From Pseudoflavonifractor sp. 524-17 (lineage in GTDB: Bacteria > Bacillota > Clostridia > Oscillospirales > Oscillospiraceae), in contig NZ_QWEK01000028.1 of assembly GCF_009935845.1 (NCBI RefSeq), positions 1 to 64,000 on the forward strand: 64,000 bases of DNA. The letters run 5' to 3'. Both the position numbers and the translations under genes were made by a program. The notes beneath the pieces were generated by a model, which was not told the origin of the DNA, searched no databases, and worked only from the letters and a program-made list of their open reading frames with translations. Shown here in pieces: positions 34,426 to 44,636 of the stretch. How positions within the stretch are numbered: the first letter of the stretch is position 1; the number at the start of each line of letters is the position of its first letter.

Positions 34426-36471
34426 ATGAAACAGATTCCAAACTTAGATCCCACACTGGACGCTTTTTTGCAGGGCAAGGCAGTCCGTATCCAGGAATAT
34501 CTGGGCTCCCACGCCGCCGTGGTGGACGGTGAACCAGGGTATCGCTTTCGGGTCTGGGCCCCCCACGCCAAGCTGGCGGCGGTCATGGGGGATTTTAACG
34601 GCTGGGACGGCGGCAGCCATCCCATGGAACCTGTGGGGGCCGGCGTGTGGGAGCTCTTTCTTCCCGGGCTCCAGCGCTACGACACCTATAAATACGCCAT
34701 CCATACCCAGGACGGGCGGGTGCTGGCCAAGGCCGACCCCTACGCTTTCCACGCGGAAACCCGGCCGGGCACCGCCTCCAAGCTCTACGAGCTGGGGGAC
34801 TACCAGTGGGGAGATCAGCAGTGGATGGAGTTCCGCAAAACCCACCTGCCCTACGACCGGCCCCTGAATATCTATGAGGTCCATCTGGGCTCCTGGCGGC
34901 GCACCGGAGAGGGTGAGTTCCTCAGCTACCGGGATATGGCCCGCTATCTGGTCCCCTACGTAAAGGAAATGGGCTTTACCCATGTGGAGCTGCTGCCCGT
35001 CAGCGAGCACCCGCTGGACGCCTCCTGGGGCTATCAGTGTACCGGCTACTTTGCCGCCACCAGCCGCTTCGGCACGCCGGACGACTTTATGTATCTAGTG
35101 GATCAGCTCCACCAGGGGGGGATCGGGGTGCTTCTGGACTGGGTGCCCGCCCACTTCCCCAAGGACGCTTTCGGCCTGTATGAGTTTGACGGCGCCCCCT
35201 GCTATGAGTACGCCGACCCACGCAAGAGAGAGCACGCCGACTGGGGCACCCGGGTGTTTGACTACGGCCGCAACGAGGTGCGCTCCTTCCTGTACTCCTC
35301 CGCCCTGTTCTGGCTGGAACAGTACCACATCGACGGTTTGCGGGTGGACGCAGTGGCCTCCATGCTCTACCTGGACTACGGCCGGGAGGGCGGGCGGTGG
35401 TGTCCCAATGTCTTCGGCGGACATGAGAATCTGGAGGCGGTGGAGTTCCTCCAGCAGCTCAACACCCAAATCTTCCTGGCCCACCCAGATGTGCTCATGA
35501 TCGCCGAAGAGTCCACAGCCTGGCCCCGGGTGTCCCACCCGGTCGGCCCCGGCGGACTGGAGGGCGGCCTGGGCTTCAACATGAAGTGGAACATGGGCTG
35601 GATGAACGACATCACCCACTATATGAAGCTGGATCCCTATTTCCGGCAGTTCAACCACAAAGACATTACTTTCTCTCTGATGTATGCCTTTTCGGAGAAC
35701 TTTGTGCTCCCCCTCTCCCACGACGAGGTGGTGCATATGAAGGGCTCCCTCATCAATAAAATGCCTGGGACGGACGACGAGAAATTCCCCGCGGTCCGGG
35801 CGTTCTACACCTATATGCTCACCCACCCCGGCAAAAAGCTGCTCTTCATGGGGGCGGAGTTCGGCCAGTTCCATGAGTGGAATTTCGAGTACTCTCTGGA
35901 CTGGCACCTGCTGGAGCAGGAGCGGCATGAGCGCCTGCACAACTTCTTCCGCTCGGCCAACCAGTTCTACCTGGCCAACCCGGAGCTGTGGGAGCTGGAC
36001 TTCTCCTGGGAGGGGTTCCAGTGGATCTGCGCCGACGACAACCAGGGCAACTGCGCCGCGTTCCTGCGCAAGGACAAGAAGGGGAAGTTCCTGCTGTCCA
36101 TCAGCAACTTCTCCCCCGTCCACCGGGCGGGCTACCGCCTGGGCGTCCCCGTCCACGGCCGGTATGACGTGGTGTTCAACACCGATGACCCCGCCTTCGG
36201 CGGCAGCGGCCTGGGCGATCAGGCGCCGGTGAAGTCTCAGTACATCCCCTGCCACGGGATGGATCAGTCCATCGCCATCGACCTGCCCCCCATGAGCACC
36301 GTGCTGCTGCGATGTACCAGAAAGTTCCCCGCCCGCCGGAGCAAGGCGGAGCTGATCCCTAAGGCCAAGCCCGTCCCCACGGGGACGAAAAAGCCCGCCG
36401 CGAAAAAGGCGCCGGCCAGACAAAAGACCCCGGCCAGGGCCGTCCGGAAAAGGGGCAGTCAGAATCCTTAA
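34426..36471 (+). CDS. glgB: 1,4-alpha-glucan branching enzyme
   Basis: 681 residues, GH13. N-terminal CBM48 domain (about 20-115; FRVWAPHAKLAAVMGDFNGWDGG), then the barrel with DWVPAHFP, nucleophile Asp308 in LRVDAVASM, acid-base Glu361 in IAEEST, and Asp433 in SHDEV. It makes alpha-1,6 branches in glycogen. ATG 34426 is 9 bases from AAGGAG; an ATG 6 bases earlier is too close to the site. The last about 40 residues are a Lys/Ala/Pro tail (KKPAAKKAPARQK) not part of the usual enzyme, similar to the tail of GlgA. First gene of the cluster. Confidence 0.97.
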   Translation: MKQIPNLDPTLDAFLQGKAVRIQEYLGSHAAVVDGEPGYRFRVWAPHAKLAAVMGDFNGWDGGSHPMEPVGAGVWELFLPGLQRYDTYKYAIHTQDGRVLAKADPYAFHAETRPGTASKLYELGDYQWGDQQWMEFRKTHLPYDRPLNIYEVHLGSWRRTGEGEFLSYRDMARYLVPYVKEMGFTHVELLPVSEHPLDASWGYQCTGYFAATSRFGTPDDFMYLVDQLHQGGIGVLLDWVPAHFPKDAFGLYEFDGAPCYEYADPRKREHADWGTRVFDYGRNEVRSFLYSSALFWLEQYHIDGLRVDAVASMLYLDYGREGGRWCPNVFGGHENLEAVEFLQQLNTQIFLAHPDVLMIAEESTAWPRVSHPVGPGGLEGGLGFNMKWNMGWMNDITHYMKLDPYFRQFNHKDITFSLMYAFSENFVLPLSHDEVVHMKGSLINKMPGTDDEKFPAVRAFYTYMLTHPGKKLLFMGAEFGQFHEWNFEYSLDWHLLEQERHERLHNFFRSANQFYLANPELWELDFSWEGFQWICADDNQGNCAAFLRKDKKGKFLLSISNFSPVHRAGYRLGVPVHGRYDVVFNTDDPAFGGSGLGDQAPVKSQYIPCHGMDQSIAIDLPPMSTVLLRCTRKFPARRSKAELIPKAKPVPTGTKKPAAKKAPARQKTPARAVRKRGSQNP

Positions 36472-36531
36472 CCATATCAGCAGAATCATTGAAGTTAAAA
36501 TAGAAAAAGAAGCAGAAAGAGAGAAACTAAT

Positions 36532-36698
36532 TAAGAACCTGTATCCACAACCGGAAGGCGCTGGATTGCCAGGGGATTTCGCCGTCCCACAAGGCAAAAA
36601 GACGCAGGAATACATTGCATAGTTCAAGCGCTTTGCTGCGGCGGTGCGGCAAACGCCCCGGCTGAACGGCGTCCAACGGTTATGGATACAGATTCTTA
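36532..36698 (+). repeat. MITE-like repeat, family 1, longest copy
   Basis: 167 bp inside the 336-bp gap between glgB and glgC. The ends TAAGAACCTGTATCCAC and its inverted counterpart (right end ...GGATACAGATTCTTA) match at 20 of 22 positions. The inner sequence from the left end (GCTGGATTGCC, GGGATTTCGCCGTCC, CAAGGCAAA, CGCAGGAAT) also occurs in the copies at 59350 and 48903. No coding content. The rest of the gap, an A-rich stretch before and a G/C-rich stretch after, shows no gene. Confidence 0.85.
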
Positions 36699-36807
36699 GA
36701 TACAAGGGAGGGCAGAGCGGAAGGGAGAGCCAGACTGTGCCTGGCAGGCGCGCCGGAACGAAATCTTGCGCCAAAGAAAGAAGAATTCACTTAGAGGTGA
36801 TTGTGTA

Positions 36808-38022
36808 ATGAAAAAGGATTGTGTCGCTATGCTGCTGGCTGGAGGACAGGGCAGCCGTCTCTATGCCCTGACCAGCCATGTGGCCAAGCCCGCCGTCCCC
36901 TTCGGCGGGAAATACCGTATTATTGACTTCCCACTGTCCAACTGTGTCAACTCCGGAATCGACACGGTGGGCGTGCTCACCCAGTACCGCCCGCTGGAGC
37001 TCAACTCCTATCTCGGAAACGGGCAGCCCTGGGATCTGGACCGCTCCGACGGCGGCGTGCATATCCTCCCCCCCTATATGAGAGAGGGAGAGAAGGGCAC
37101 TTGGTACAAGGGCACCGCCAACGCCATTTATCAGAACATGGGCTTCATTGAGCTGTACGACCCGGATTATGTGCTTATCCTCTCCGGCGATCATATCTAC
37201 AAAATGGACTACTCCAAAATGCTGGCCCACCACAAGGCCACCAATGCCGCGTGTACCATCTCCGTGCTGGAGGTCACCATGGAGGAGGCCACCCGCTTCG
37301 GCATTATGAACGTGGACGAGAGCGACACCGTCTATGAGTTTGAGGAGAAGCCCAAGCAGCCCAAGAGCAACCTGGCCTCCATGGGCATTTATATCTTCAC
37401 CTGGTCCAAGCTGAAAGAGTACCTGATGGCGGACGAGGCGGATGAAAAGAGCTCCAACGACTTTGGCAAGAACATCATCCCCGCCATGCTGGGCCGCGGC
37501 GAGAAGCTGGTGGCCTACCGCTTCCAGGGGTACTGGAAGGACGTGGGCACCATCGACTCCCTGTGGGACGCCAACATGGACATGCTGGCCCCGGAAAACA
37601 GCATCGACCTGAACGACACCGAGTGGACCATCTACGCCCGCACCCCCATCAAGCCCCCCATGTTTACCGGGCCCAACGCCGCGGTGGCCCACTCCATGGT
37701 TACCAGCGGCTGCGAGGTATACGGCGACGTGCAGAACTCGGTGCTCTTTCACTCGGTGATTGTGGAAGAGGGGGCAAAAGTCAGCTATTCCATCCTTATG
37801 CCCGGCACGGTGGTCAAGGCCGGCGCGGTGGTAGAATACGCCATTGTGGCGGAGAATACCGTGATCGGAAAGGACGCCAAGGTGGGCGCCCCGCCGGAAC
37901 AGACGGACCAGGATTCGTGGGGCATCGCCGTGGTGGCCCAGAATCTTGACATCGGCGACGGCGCAGTCATTCCCCCTAAGGCTATGGTCACTGCCAATGT
38001 GAAAGGAGGCGAGGAGAAATGA
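36808..38022 (+). CDS. glgC: glucose-1-phosphate adenylyltransferase, catalytic subunit
   Basis: 404 residues. It makes ADP-glucose, the first committed step of glycogen synthesis. Seen: [26 protein letters not shown] nucleotide loop, [24 protein letters not shown], and a C-terminal left-handed beta-helix region with hexapeptide repeats (about 290-400). ATG 36808 has GAGGTGA 8 bases upstream. Its stop overlaps the glgD start (ATGA), as expected for two subunits of one enzyme. Confidence 0.97.
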   Translation: MKKDCVAMLLAGGQGSRLYALTSHVAKPAVPFGGKYRIIDFPLSNCVNSGIDTVGVLTQYRPLELNSYLGNGQPWDLDRSDGGVHILPPYMREGEKGTWYKGTANAIYQNMGFIELYDPDYVLILSGDHIYKMDYSKMLAHHKATNAACTISVLEVTMEEATRFGIMNVDESDTVYEFEEKPKQPKSNLASMGIYIFTWSKLKEYLMADEADEKSSNDFGKNIIPAMLGRGEKLVAYRFQGYWKDVGTIDSLWDANMDMLAPENSIDLNDTEWTIYARTPIKPPMFTGPNAAVAHSMVTSGCEVYGDVQNSVLFHSVIVEEGAKVSYSILMPGTVVKAGAVVEYAIVAENTVIGKDAKVGAPPEQTDQDSWGIAVVAQNLDIGDGAVIPPKAMVTANVKGGEEK

Positions 38023-39137
38023 TGAACCGGCTGCACGCAATCATTTTTGCCTACCGCTCCAATCCAGGCCTGCGGGAGCTGACCCAGCACCGCAACACCT
38101 GCTCCGTCCCCTACGGCGGCCGCTACCGCCTGGTGGACTTCATGCTGTCCAATATGGTCAACGCAGGCGTTACCGATATCGGCCTGATTGCCCACGCCAA
38201 CTACCAGTCTCTGCTGGATCATGTTGGCTCGGGCAAAGACTGGGACCTCTCCCGCAAGCACGGCGGCCTGCGCATTCTGCCCCCCTTCAGCTACTCCAGC
38301 AAGCGCATTGACGGAAGCTACCGGGGGCGGATGGACGCCCTAGCCGGGGTATACTCCTACCTTCAGAACATCCGTCAGGAGTACGTGGTCCTGGCGGGCG
38401 GCGATCTGGCGGTTAACCTGCCCATTGCCGATATCTTTGAGTCCCATATTGCCAGCGGGGCGGATATCACCGCTGTATGCACCCCCAACCCCACCAGCGA
38501 CCCCAATGGCTGCGACTACTTCTCCGTAGACGAGAAGAACTTCGCCACCGATGTGGTGGTCCATCCCAACCACCACGCCGGGATGGAGTCCCTGGAGGTC
38601 TATGTGCTGAAGAAGGAGCTGCTCCTCTCTCTGGTAAACCACTGCGCAGACCACAACATCCCCTCCTTCAGCCACGGGGTGCTCCACTCCGCGCTGGAGC
38701 AGATGAGAATCCATATCTACCCCTTCACCGGCTACGCCGCACGGCTCCAGACTGTGTCCAGCTACTTTACCCACAGTATGCAGCTGCTGGACCCCAACGT
38801 CCGCGCCCAGCTCTTCGCGCCGGAGCGGCCCATCAAGACCAAGGACCAGTCCAACCCCTCCACCTATTACGGCCCCAGCGCCAAGAGCATCAACTCCCTG
38901 GTTGCGGACGGCTGTATCATTGAGGGCGAGGTGGAAAACTGTATCATCGGCCGGGGCGTCCGGGTGGAACGGGGCGCCCGGGTATCCAACTGTGTGCTGA
39001 TGCAGGGTACGGTCATCCAGAGCGAAGCCGTGCTGAAATACGCCATCACTGATAAAAACGTGCAGATCAGCTCGGGAAGAATGCTCATGGGCCACGTTAC
39101 TTACCCGTTAGCCATCGCCAAAAACGAAATCGTGTGA
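38019..39137 (+). CDS. glgD: ADP-glucose pyrophosphorylase regulatory/non-catalytic subunit
   Basis: 372 residues, a shorter GlgC homologue. It keeps the overall fold ([36 protein letters not shown]) but the start of the nucleotide loop is [22 protein letters not shown], lacking GGxGxR, so it is not expected to be catalytic by itself; in Firmicutes GlgD boosts GlgC. ATG 38019 overlaps glgC by 4 bases, with ATG 38022 directly after it as an alternative. Confidence 0.95.
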   Translation: MMNRLHAIIFAYRSNPGLRELTQHRNTCSVPYGGRYRLVDFMLSNMVNAGVTDIGLIAHANYQSLLDHVGSGKDWDLSRKHGGLRILPPFSYSSKRIDGSYRGRMDALAGVYSYLQNIRQEYVVLAGGDLAVNLPIADIFESHIASGADITAVCTPNPTSDPNGCDYFSVDEKNFATDVVVHPNHHAGMESLEVYVLKKELLLSLVNHCADHNIPSFSHGVLHSALEQMRIHIYPFTGYAARLQTVSSYFTHSMQLLDPNVRAQLFAPERPIKTKDQSNPSTYYGPSAKSINSLVADGCIIEGEVENCIIGRGVRVERGARVSNCVLMQGTVIQSEAVLKYAITDKNVQISSGRMLMGHVTYPLAIAKNEIV

Positions 39138-39160
39138 GTTTTTACAGATTGGTAAGAAAT

Positions 39161-39209
39161 CCCTGGGAGAGGGGATCGCTTTTTGGGCACTTCCCCTCTC
39201 GTACCAGGG
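39161..39209 (+). other. long hairpin in the glgD-glgA gap
   Basis: Arms CCCTGGGAGAGGGGA and TCCCCTCTCGTACCAGGG pair with a small bulge around a 16-base loop. There is no T-run after it; a TATACT (39222-39227) follows without a clear -35. It may be a processing or stability site between glgD and glgA. Confidence 0.5.
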
Positions 39210-39343
39210 AGGTGGTTCTGCTATACTAAAGACAGTAAAACTTCTTTGCCGGTAAGCAAGAAAGGCTGGTCCGGCACCGGGCCGGCAATGGGCGATCCGA
39301 CGATGAAACGACTATATGATGGAATGGAAAGGAGCTTTGCTCT

Positions 39344-40966
39344 ATGAATATCCTCTTTACATCTTCTGAAGTTGCCCCGTTTATCAAGACTGGCGGACTT
39401 GCGGACGTGGCGGGCAGTCTCCCCAAGGCACTGGCCGCCGCCGGACACGATATCCGTGTGATTCTCCCGCTCTATGATGGCATCGGCCAGGAGTGGCGTG
39501 AAAAAATGACCTATCTCTTTAATTTCCACGTCTATCTGGCTTGGCGAACCCCCTACTGCGGGATTTTTGAGCTGAAACAGGACGGCGTGACCTACTACTT
39601 TGTAGACAACGAATACTACTTCAAACGCTCCGGCCTGTATGGACATTTTGACGACGGAGAGCGCTTCGCTTTCTTCTCCCGCGCGGTGGTGGAGGTCCCC
39701 GCCCAGCTGGACTGGCACCCCGATGTGATCCACTGCAACGACTGGCAGACCGCCCTCACCCCTATCTACCTGCTGGAAGAGCGCACCCGCACCCCCCAGC
39801 TCTACGGCACCAAGAGCGTGTTTACCATCCACAACATCGAGTACCAGGGCCGCTACGGCAGAGGGCTGCTGGAGGATCTGTTCGGCCTGAATTCCGGTTA
39901 CTTCCATGAGCACATGGTGGCTTACCACGGGGATATCAACCTGATGAAAGGCGCCATCTACGCCGCGGACTATGTGACCACCGTCTCCCCCACCTATGCC
40001 GGGGAGCTGCAATACGCTTTCTACGCCCACGGCCTGGAGGGGGTCGTCTCCGACAACCGGCACAAGCTGCGGGGCATCCTCAACGGCATCGACATGGACC
40101 TCTACAACCCCACTGCGGAAGGCAGCCTGGCCGCGCCCTACAGCGCGGAGGACTTGAGCGGCAAGGCGGCGTGCAAGGCCGCTCTTCAGCAGGCGGTGGG
40201 CCTGCGTCAGGATCCCAATGTACCGGTAATCGCCTGCATCTCCCGGCTGGTGGACCACAAGGGTTTTGGCATGATTACCTCCGCCATCCATAAGATTATG
40301 GCCATGGACGTACAGATGGTGGTGCTGGGCACCGGCGACTGGAACTATGAGGAGGCGTTCCGTCAGGCTCAGATGCAGTATCCCGGCCGCTTCTCCGCCA
40401 ATATTATGTACTCTGCCGCCCTTTCCACCGCCATCTACAGCGGCGCGGATCTCTTCCTCATGCCCAGCATCGCAGAGCCATGCGGCCTGAGCCAGATGAT
40501 CGCCATGCGCTACGGCACGCTGCCTGTGGTGCGGGAGACCGGCGGCCTGAAGGACACCGTGGTCCCCTACGGCGTACCCAACGACAACGGCTTCTCCTTT
40601 GCCAACGTCAACCCCCACGACATGGTGTGGGTGCTGGGCCAGGCGGTCGACCTGTACTATAACGACAAGGAACGCTGGCAGGTGCTTCAGCGCAACGGCA
40701 TGACCCGGGACTTTTCCTGGAGTCAGTCCGCCTTGGACTACGTCCAAATTTACAAATGGGCCACTGGCACCGACACCGCTTCAGACCAGGAGGAGACCCC
40801 CGAGGAAGCGGCGCCCGTCCCGCCCCAGGAGGAGGCCGCCGGAGCGGAGCGCCCCGCAGCTCAGGACGCTTCGTCAGGCGCAGACAATGCCGCCTCGGGC
40901 ACGGAGAAAAAGCCTGCCGCAAAGAAAAATGCAAAGAGTAAGAAATCGGCCGGAAAGAAAAAGTGA
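39344..40966 (+). CDS. glgA: glycogen synthase (ADP-glucose)
   Basis: 540 residues, GT5. The ADP-glucose loop KTGGLADVAGSLPKAL begins at residue 11, and the second Rossmann domain carries PSIAEPCGLSQMIAMRYG with the catalytic Glu. The enzymatic part ends near residue 475; the remaining about 65 residues are an acidic Pro/Glu/Ala linker and a Lys/Ala tail (KKPAAKKNAKSKKS), absent from standard GlgA and resembling the GlgB tail. AAAGGAG upstream. Behind glgD in the same direction. Confidence 0.96.
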   Translation: MNILFTSSEVAPFIKTGGLADVAGSLPKALAAAGHDIRVILPLYDGIGQEWREKMTYLFNFHVYLAWRTPYCGIFELKQDGVTYYFVDNEYYFKRSGLYGHFDDGERFAFFSRAVVEVPAQLDWHPDVIHCNDWQTALTPIYLLEERTRTPQLYGTKSVFTIHNIEYQGRYGRGLLEDLFGLNSGYFHEHMVAYHGDINLMKGAIYAADYVTTVSPTYAGELQYAFYAHGLEGVVSDNRHKLRGILNGIDMDLYNPTAEGSLAAPYSAEDLSGKAACKAALQQAVGLRQDPNVPVIACISRLVDHKGFGMITSAIHKIMAMDVQMVVLGTGDWNYEEAFRQAQMQYPGRFSANIMYSAALSTAIYSGADLFLMPSIAEPCGLSQMIAMRYGTLPVVRETGGLKDTVVPYGVPNDNGFSFANVNPHDMVWVLGQAVDLYYNDKERWQVLQRNGMTRDFSWSQSALDYVQIYKWATGTDTASDQEETPEEAAPVPPQEEAAGAERPAAQDASSGADNAASGTEKKPAAKKNAKSKKSAGKKK

Positions 40967-41046
40967 AAAATTAGCGGTTTTTCTTATATATTTCTTCACT
41001 TCTGAAAGTAAACTGCTGGTTTTAGTGCAAAATTCGCATAAAAAGC

Positions 41047-41075
41047 ATTGAACAGGCGCGGCACGTATGATAAAC
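41047..41075 (+). promoter_or_regulatory. promoter of glgP
   Basis: TTGAAC (41047-41052), 17-base spacer, TAAACT (41070-41075). Predicted start of transcription near 41082. It allows glgP to be expressed apart from the synthesis genes. Confidence 0.75.
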
Positions 41076-41086
41076 TACTGTTATTT

Positions 41087-41122
41087 CGCGGGCGGAGGAA
41101 TACCCCCGCCCGTGCGCCTTTT
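41087..41122 (+). promoter_or_regulatory. hairpin at the start of the glgP leader
   Basis: CGGGCGG/CCGCCCG stem right at the expected 5' end of the glgP transcript, followed six bases later by five T. The spacing to the T-run is not ideal. It could be an early attenuator or 5'-end stabiliser, or the terminator of the glgA message read from upstream. Confidence 0.45.
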
Positions 41123-41208
41123 TAACTGCTTTTCCAGCACGGGCCCTTGTTTGAAACACATCAAGGAGGGCCGAATTTGAACCGCGCCTGATTGGAGGTT
41201 GATTTCCT

Positions 41209-43650
41209 ATGCATGAATATACGAAAAAAGAGCTGACAGGGCTTATTACTGGAAAGCTTCGCCGCAATTTCGGTCGGGATGTGGACGAGGCCACCAACTT
41301 GCAGATGCTCAAGGCCTGCGCGCTGGTCATCCGGGACATCATGTCCGAGCGGCAGATGAAGACCCAGGATAAGGTGGAGCAGACCCACGCCCGGCAGGTC
41401 CACTATCTGTCTCTGGAATTCCTCATGGGCCGCTCTCTGATGAAGAACGCCTATAACCTGGGCATTCTGGAACCGCTGAACGAGGCCATTGAGGGGCTGG
41501 GCTTCTCCGCGCCGGAGCTGTTTGAGTCTGAGCCGGACGCCGGCCTGGGCAACGGCGGCTTGGGCCGCCTGGCCGCCTGCTACCTGGACTCCATGACCAC
41601 CCTGGATATCCCCGCCACCGGCTACTCCATCTGCTATGAACTGGGTATCTTCAAGCAGGCCATTATCGGCGGCCAGCAGGTGGAGCTGGCGGATAACTGG
41701 ATGGGCCTGGGGGACGCCTGGCTCATCCCCAAGATCGACGAGACGGAGCGGGTGCGCTTCGGCGGCAAGGTGGTCACCGAGTGGGTGGACGGCCGCATGA
41801 AGGTGGATCTGCTCAACTACACCTCCGTCATGGCGGTGCCCCACGACATGGTCATCGCCGGCTACGGCACGGAGCACACCAATGTGCTGCGCCTGTGGTC
41901 CGCCAAGTCCCCCAACCCCATTGACATGTCCCTGTACTCTTCCGGCGAGTACCTCAAGGCGGTGGAGCAGCAGGCTATGGCCGAGGTCATCTCCAAGGTG
42001 CTCTATCCCGACGACAACCACTACGAGGGGAAATCCCTGCGGCTCAAGCAGCAGTATTTCTTCGTCTCCGCCACCGTGCAGTCCATTGTGCGCAAACACC
42101 GGGCCCAATACGGCACCCTGCGCAACTTCCACCAGAAGCACGTCATCCAGATCAACGACACCCACCCCACTTTGGTCATCCCTGAGCTGATGCGTATCCT
42201 TCTGGATGAGGAGGGCTACAGCTGGGAAGAGGCGTGGAATATTGTGACCCATACGGTGGCCTACACCAACCACACCATCCTGGCCGAGGCGCTGGAGCGC
42301 TGGCCCCAGCAGCTGGTGATGGATCTGCTCCCCCGGGTGTGGCAGATCATTGTGGAGATCAGCAACCGGTATCAGACCGAGCTGACCACCTACTTCCACG
42401 GGGATATCAGCCGTGTGGAGAAGATGGCCATTATCTGGGGCGGCAATGTACACATGGCCAACCTGTGTATCTGCGCCTGCTCCGCAGTGAACGGCGTATC
42501 CGCCCTCCACTCCGGCATTCTGAAGCGGGAGGTCTTCTGCGACGCCTACACCCGTACCCCAGCCAAGTTCAAAAACGTGACCAACGGCATCGATCACCGC
42601 CGCTGGCTGTCCAGCTGCAACCCCAAGCTGGACGCGCTGATCAAGGAGTGTACCGGCGGGGACGGCTACCTGCTCAATCCCGGCCTGCTGGCGGATCTGG
42701 CCAAGTATAAGGACGACGGCTCCGTGCTCCACCGGCTGGAGGAGATCAAGCGGGACAACAAGCGCTCCTTCGCCGCTTATGTGGCCCGGGAGACCGGCAT
42801 CCAGCTCAACACCGACGCCATGTTTGACGTGCAGGTCAAGCGCCTGCACGAGTACAAGCGCCAGCTGCTCAACGTGCTGCACATCATTTACGAGTACCAG
42901 CACCTGAAACACGATCCCAACTTCATGATCGTGCCCAAGGTCTACCTCTTCGGCGCCAAGGCCGCCCCCGGCTACTACGTGGCCAAAGAGATCATTCACC
43001 TGATTAACTCCCTGGCCGCTACCATCAACGCCGACCCGGCGTGCAAAGACAAGCTCCAGGTGGTCTTCCTGGAAAACTACCGGGTCTCCCTGGCGGAGAA
43101 GCTGATGCCCGCCAGCGAGCTGTCCGAGCAGATCTCCACCGCCGGCAAGGAGGCCAGCGGCACCGGCAACATGAAGTTCATGATGAACGGCGCGGTGACT
43201 ATCGGCACGCTGGACGGGGCCAACGTGGAGATGCACGAGGTGCTGGGGGACGAGAACATCTTCCTCTTCGGCCTCAAGGCCCACGAGGTCACCGAGCTGA
43301 AGAACAAGGGCTATCAGTCCTATGAGTACTATATGCACAACAATGACCTGCGGGCGGTGCTTGACGCCATGTCCCACGGCTTCGACGACGGTATCAGCTA
43401 TGAGCATCTGACCAAGCGCCTGCTCTTCGGCGACGGCTGCCCCCCCGACGAGTACCTGCTCCTGGCGGACTTCGACAGCTACCGCAACGCTCAGAAGCGG
43501 GCCGCCGAGGCCTATCTGGACCGCAAGCGCTGGAACCAGATGTCTTTGATGAATGTGGCCCGGTCCGGCATTTTCGCCGCCGACCGCTCCATCCGGGACT
43601 ACGCCCGCGACATCTGGCATGTGCCGGTGCGGGACGTACTCCAAAAATAA
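41209..43650 (+). CDS. glgP: glycogen phosphorylase
   Basis: 813 residues, GT35. It releases glucose-1-phosphate from glycogen. PLP is bound through Lys656 in the signature EASGTGNMKFMMNGAVTIGT. LGNGGLGRLAACYLDSM near residue 110 is the other family block. TTGGAGGTTG site upstream. Last gene of the cluster, with its own promoter and a strong terminator, so synthesis and breakdown may be set separately. Confidence 0.97.
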   Translation: MHEYTKKELTGLITGKLRRNFGRDVDEATNLQMLKACALVIRDIMSERQMKTQDKVEQTHARQVHYLSLEFLMGRSLMKNAYNLGILEPLNEAIEGLGFSAPELFESEPDAGLGNGGLGRLAACYLDSMTTLDIPATGYSICYELGIFKQAIIGGQQVELADNWMGLGDAWLIPKIDETERVRFGGKVVTEWVDGRMKVDLLNYTSVMAVPHDMVIAGYGTEHTNVLRLWSAKSPNPIDMSLYSSGEYLKAVEQQAMAEVISKVLYPDDNHYEGKSLRLKQQYFFVSATVQSIVRKHRAQYGTLRNFHQKHVIQINDTHPTLVIPELMRILLDEEGYSWEEAWNIVTHTVAYTNHTILAEALERWPQQLVMDLLPRVWQIIVEISNRYQTELTTYFHGDISRVEKMAIIWGGNVHMANLCICACSAVNGVSALHSGILKREVFCDAYTRTPAKFKNVTNGIDHRRWLSSCNPKLDALIKECTGGDGYLLNPGLLADLAKYKDDGSVLHRLEEIKRDNKRSFAAYVARETGIQLNTDAMFDVQVKRLHEYKRQLLNVLHIIYEYQHLKHDPNFMIVPKVYLFGAKAAPGYYVAKEIIHLINSLAATINADPACKDKLQVVFLENYRVSLAEKLMPASELSEQISTAGKEASGTGNMKFMMNGAVTIGTLDGANVEMHEVLGDENIFLFGLKAHEVTELKNKGYQSYEYYMHNNDLRAVLDAMSHGFDDGISYEHLTKRLLFGDGCPPDEYLLLADFDSYRNAQKRAAEAYLDRKRWNQMSLMNVARSGIFAADRSIRDYARDIWHVPVRDVLQK

Positions 43651-43673
43651 AAGGTCCCTTCGCCAGGATATTA

Positions 43674-43715
43674 AAAACACCGCCTCCGTCTATTGTCAGA
43701 CGGAGGCGGTGTTTT
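43674..43715. terminator. bidirectional terminator between glgP and polysaccharide deacetylase
   Basis: Perfect 18-bp stem (43674-43691 / 43698-43715) with A- and T-runs at its outer ends; it serves both convergent genes. Confidence 0.93.
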
Positions 43716-43723
43716 AGGCCTAG

Positions 43724-44488
43724 TTACGGATAGGCGGTCCGGTAGCAGTGGCCGTCCTCCAGGGGAATGTGCCGGGCGGCGAAGAGCTCCTCCACCGTGA
43801 CAAAGTAAAACCCCCGCCGGCGCAGCCGGTCCGCCGCCTGGAGCGCGGCCTCCACCGAGGTGGGATAGATATCGTGGAGGAGGATAATATCCCCGTCCTT
43901 GGCATTGTCCACAATGTGGTCCACAATCCGCGCCGGATCCTTGTCATCCCAGTCCTCCGGGTCGATGGACCACAGCACAATGGGACAGCCCGCCATGGCC
44001 CGCACCCCAGGGTCCACCGCACCGTAGGGCGGGCGGAGAAGAAAGTGGTTGTGCCCCAGCGTGTCCTGAAGCAGCGTACGGGTGCGGTCCACCTGGGCGG
44101 CAAAATCCCCCCGGTTCAGCCCGGTGAGCTGGGTGTGGTCGTAGGTGTGTATGCCGATCTGGTGCCCCTCCTCGTCCATGCGGCGGACCAGATCCATGTT
44201 GTTGGGGATCTGCCGCCCGATGAGGAAGAAGGTGGCGTGGATGCCCCGCTCCGCCAGCCCGTCCAGCAGGGCGGCAGTGGTGGACCGCCGGGGCCCGTCG
44301 TCAAAGGTGAGGGCGATCAAGCCCCCAGCGGAGGGCGCTGGGGCGTCTGGTACCTCCACCCCATCCACCACGGGCCCGTCGGCGGGGATCGCCTCCCAAC
44401 ACACGCAGGCGGCCCAGGGCATAGCCGCCCAGAGGGCCAGCGCCGCCAGAAGGACCCGTCTTCTCCCAGACCGGGCGCCCCTTTCCAT
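43724..44488 (-). CDS. polysaccharide deacetylase (NodB homology, CE4)
   Basis: 254 residues from ATG 44488 (an ATG at 44515 is in frame but has no ribosome site). N-terminal Arg-rich start and membrane anchor (about 12-28), then a NodB domain: LIALTFDDGPR with the catalytic Asp pair, metal histidines in HTYDHTQL, RPPYGAVD and LLHDI. It acts outside the cell on N-acetylated glycans such as peptidoglycan. The NodB motifs are complete, so it should be active. Confidence 0.92.
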   Translation of the reverse strand: MERGARSGRRRVLLAALALWAAMPWAACVCWEAIPADGPVVDGVEVPDAPAPSAGGLIALTFDDGPRRSTTAALLDGLAERGIHATFFLIGRQIPNNMDLVRRMDEEGHQIGIHTYDHTQLTGLNRGDFAAQVDRTRTLLQDTLGHNHFLLRPPYGAVDPGVRAMAGCPIVLWSIDPEDWDDKDPARIVDHIVDNAKDGDIILLHDIYPTSVEAALQAADRLRRRGFYFVTVEELFAARHIPLEDGHCYRTAYP

Positions 44489-44636
44489 ACGCCATCCACC
44501 GCCTTTCCTTCCCATAATATGGTGCTTTTCAAAATGGCGCCTGCGGGCTTCTGCCATTCTGTCTGCGTTCTGCTATAGTATGCGGAAAAGGAGCGGCTTT
44601 AATCGCGGGCTGTCCGGCTTGCAGAAATTTCAAATT

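Noticed and set aside
41161-43680. 839-codon minus-strand frame opposite glgP
   Set aside because: Same cause; composition is not protein-like and no ribosome site was seen.
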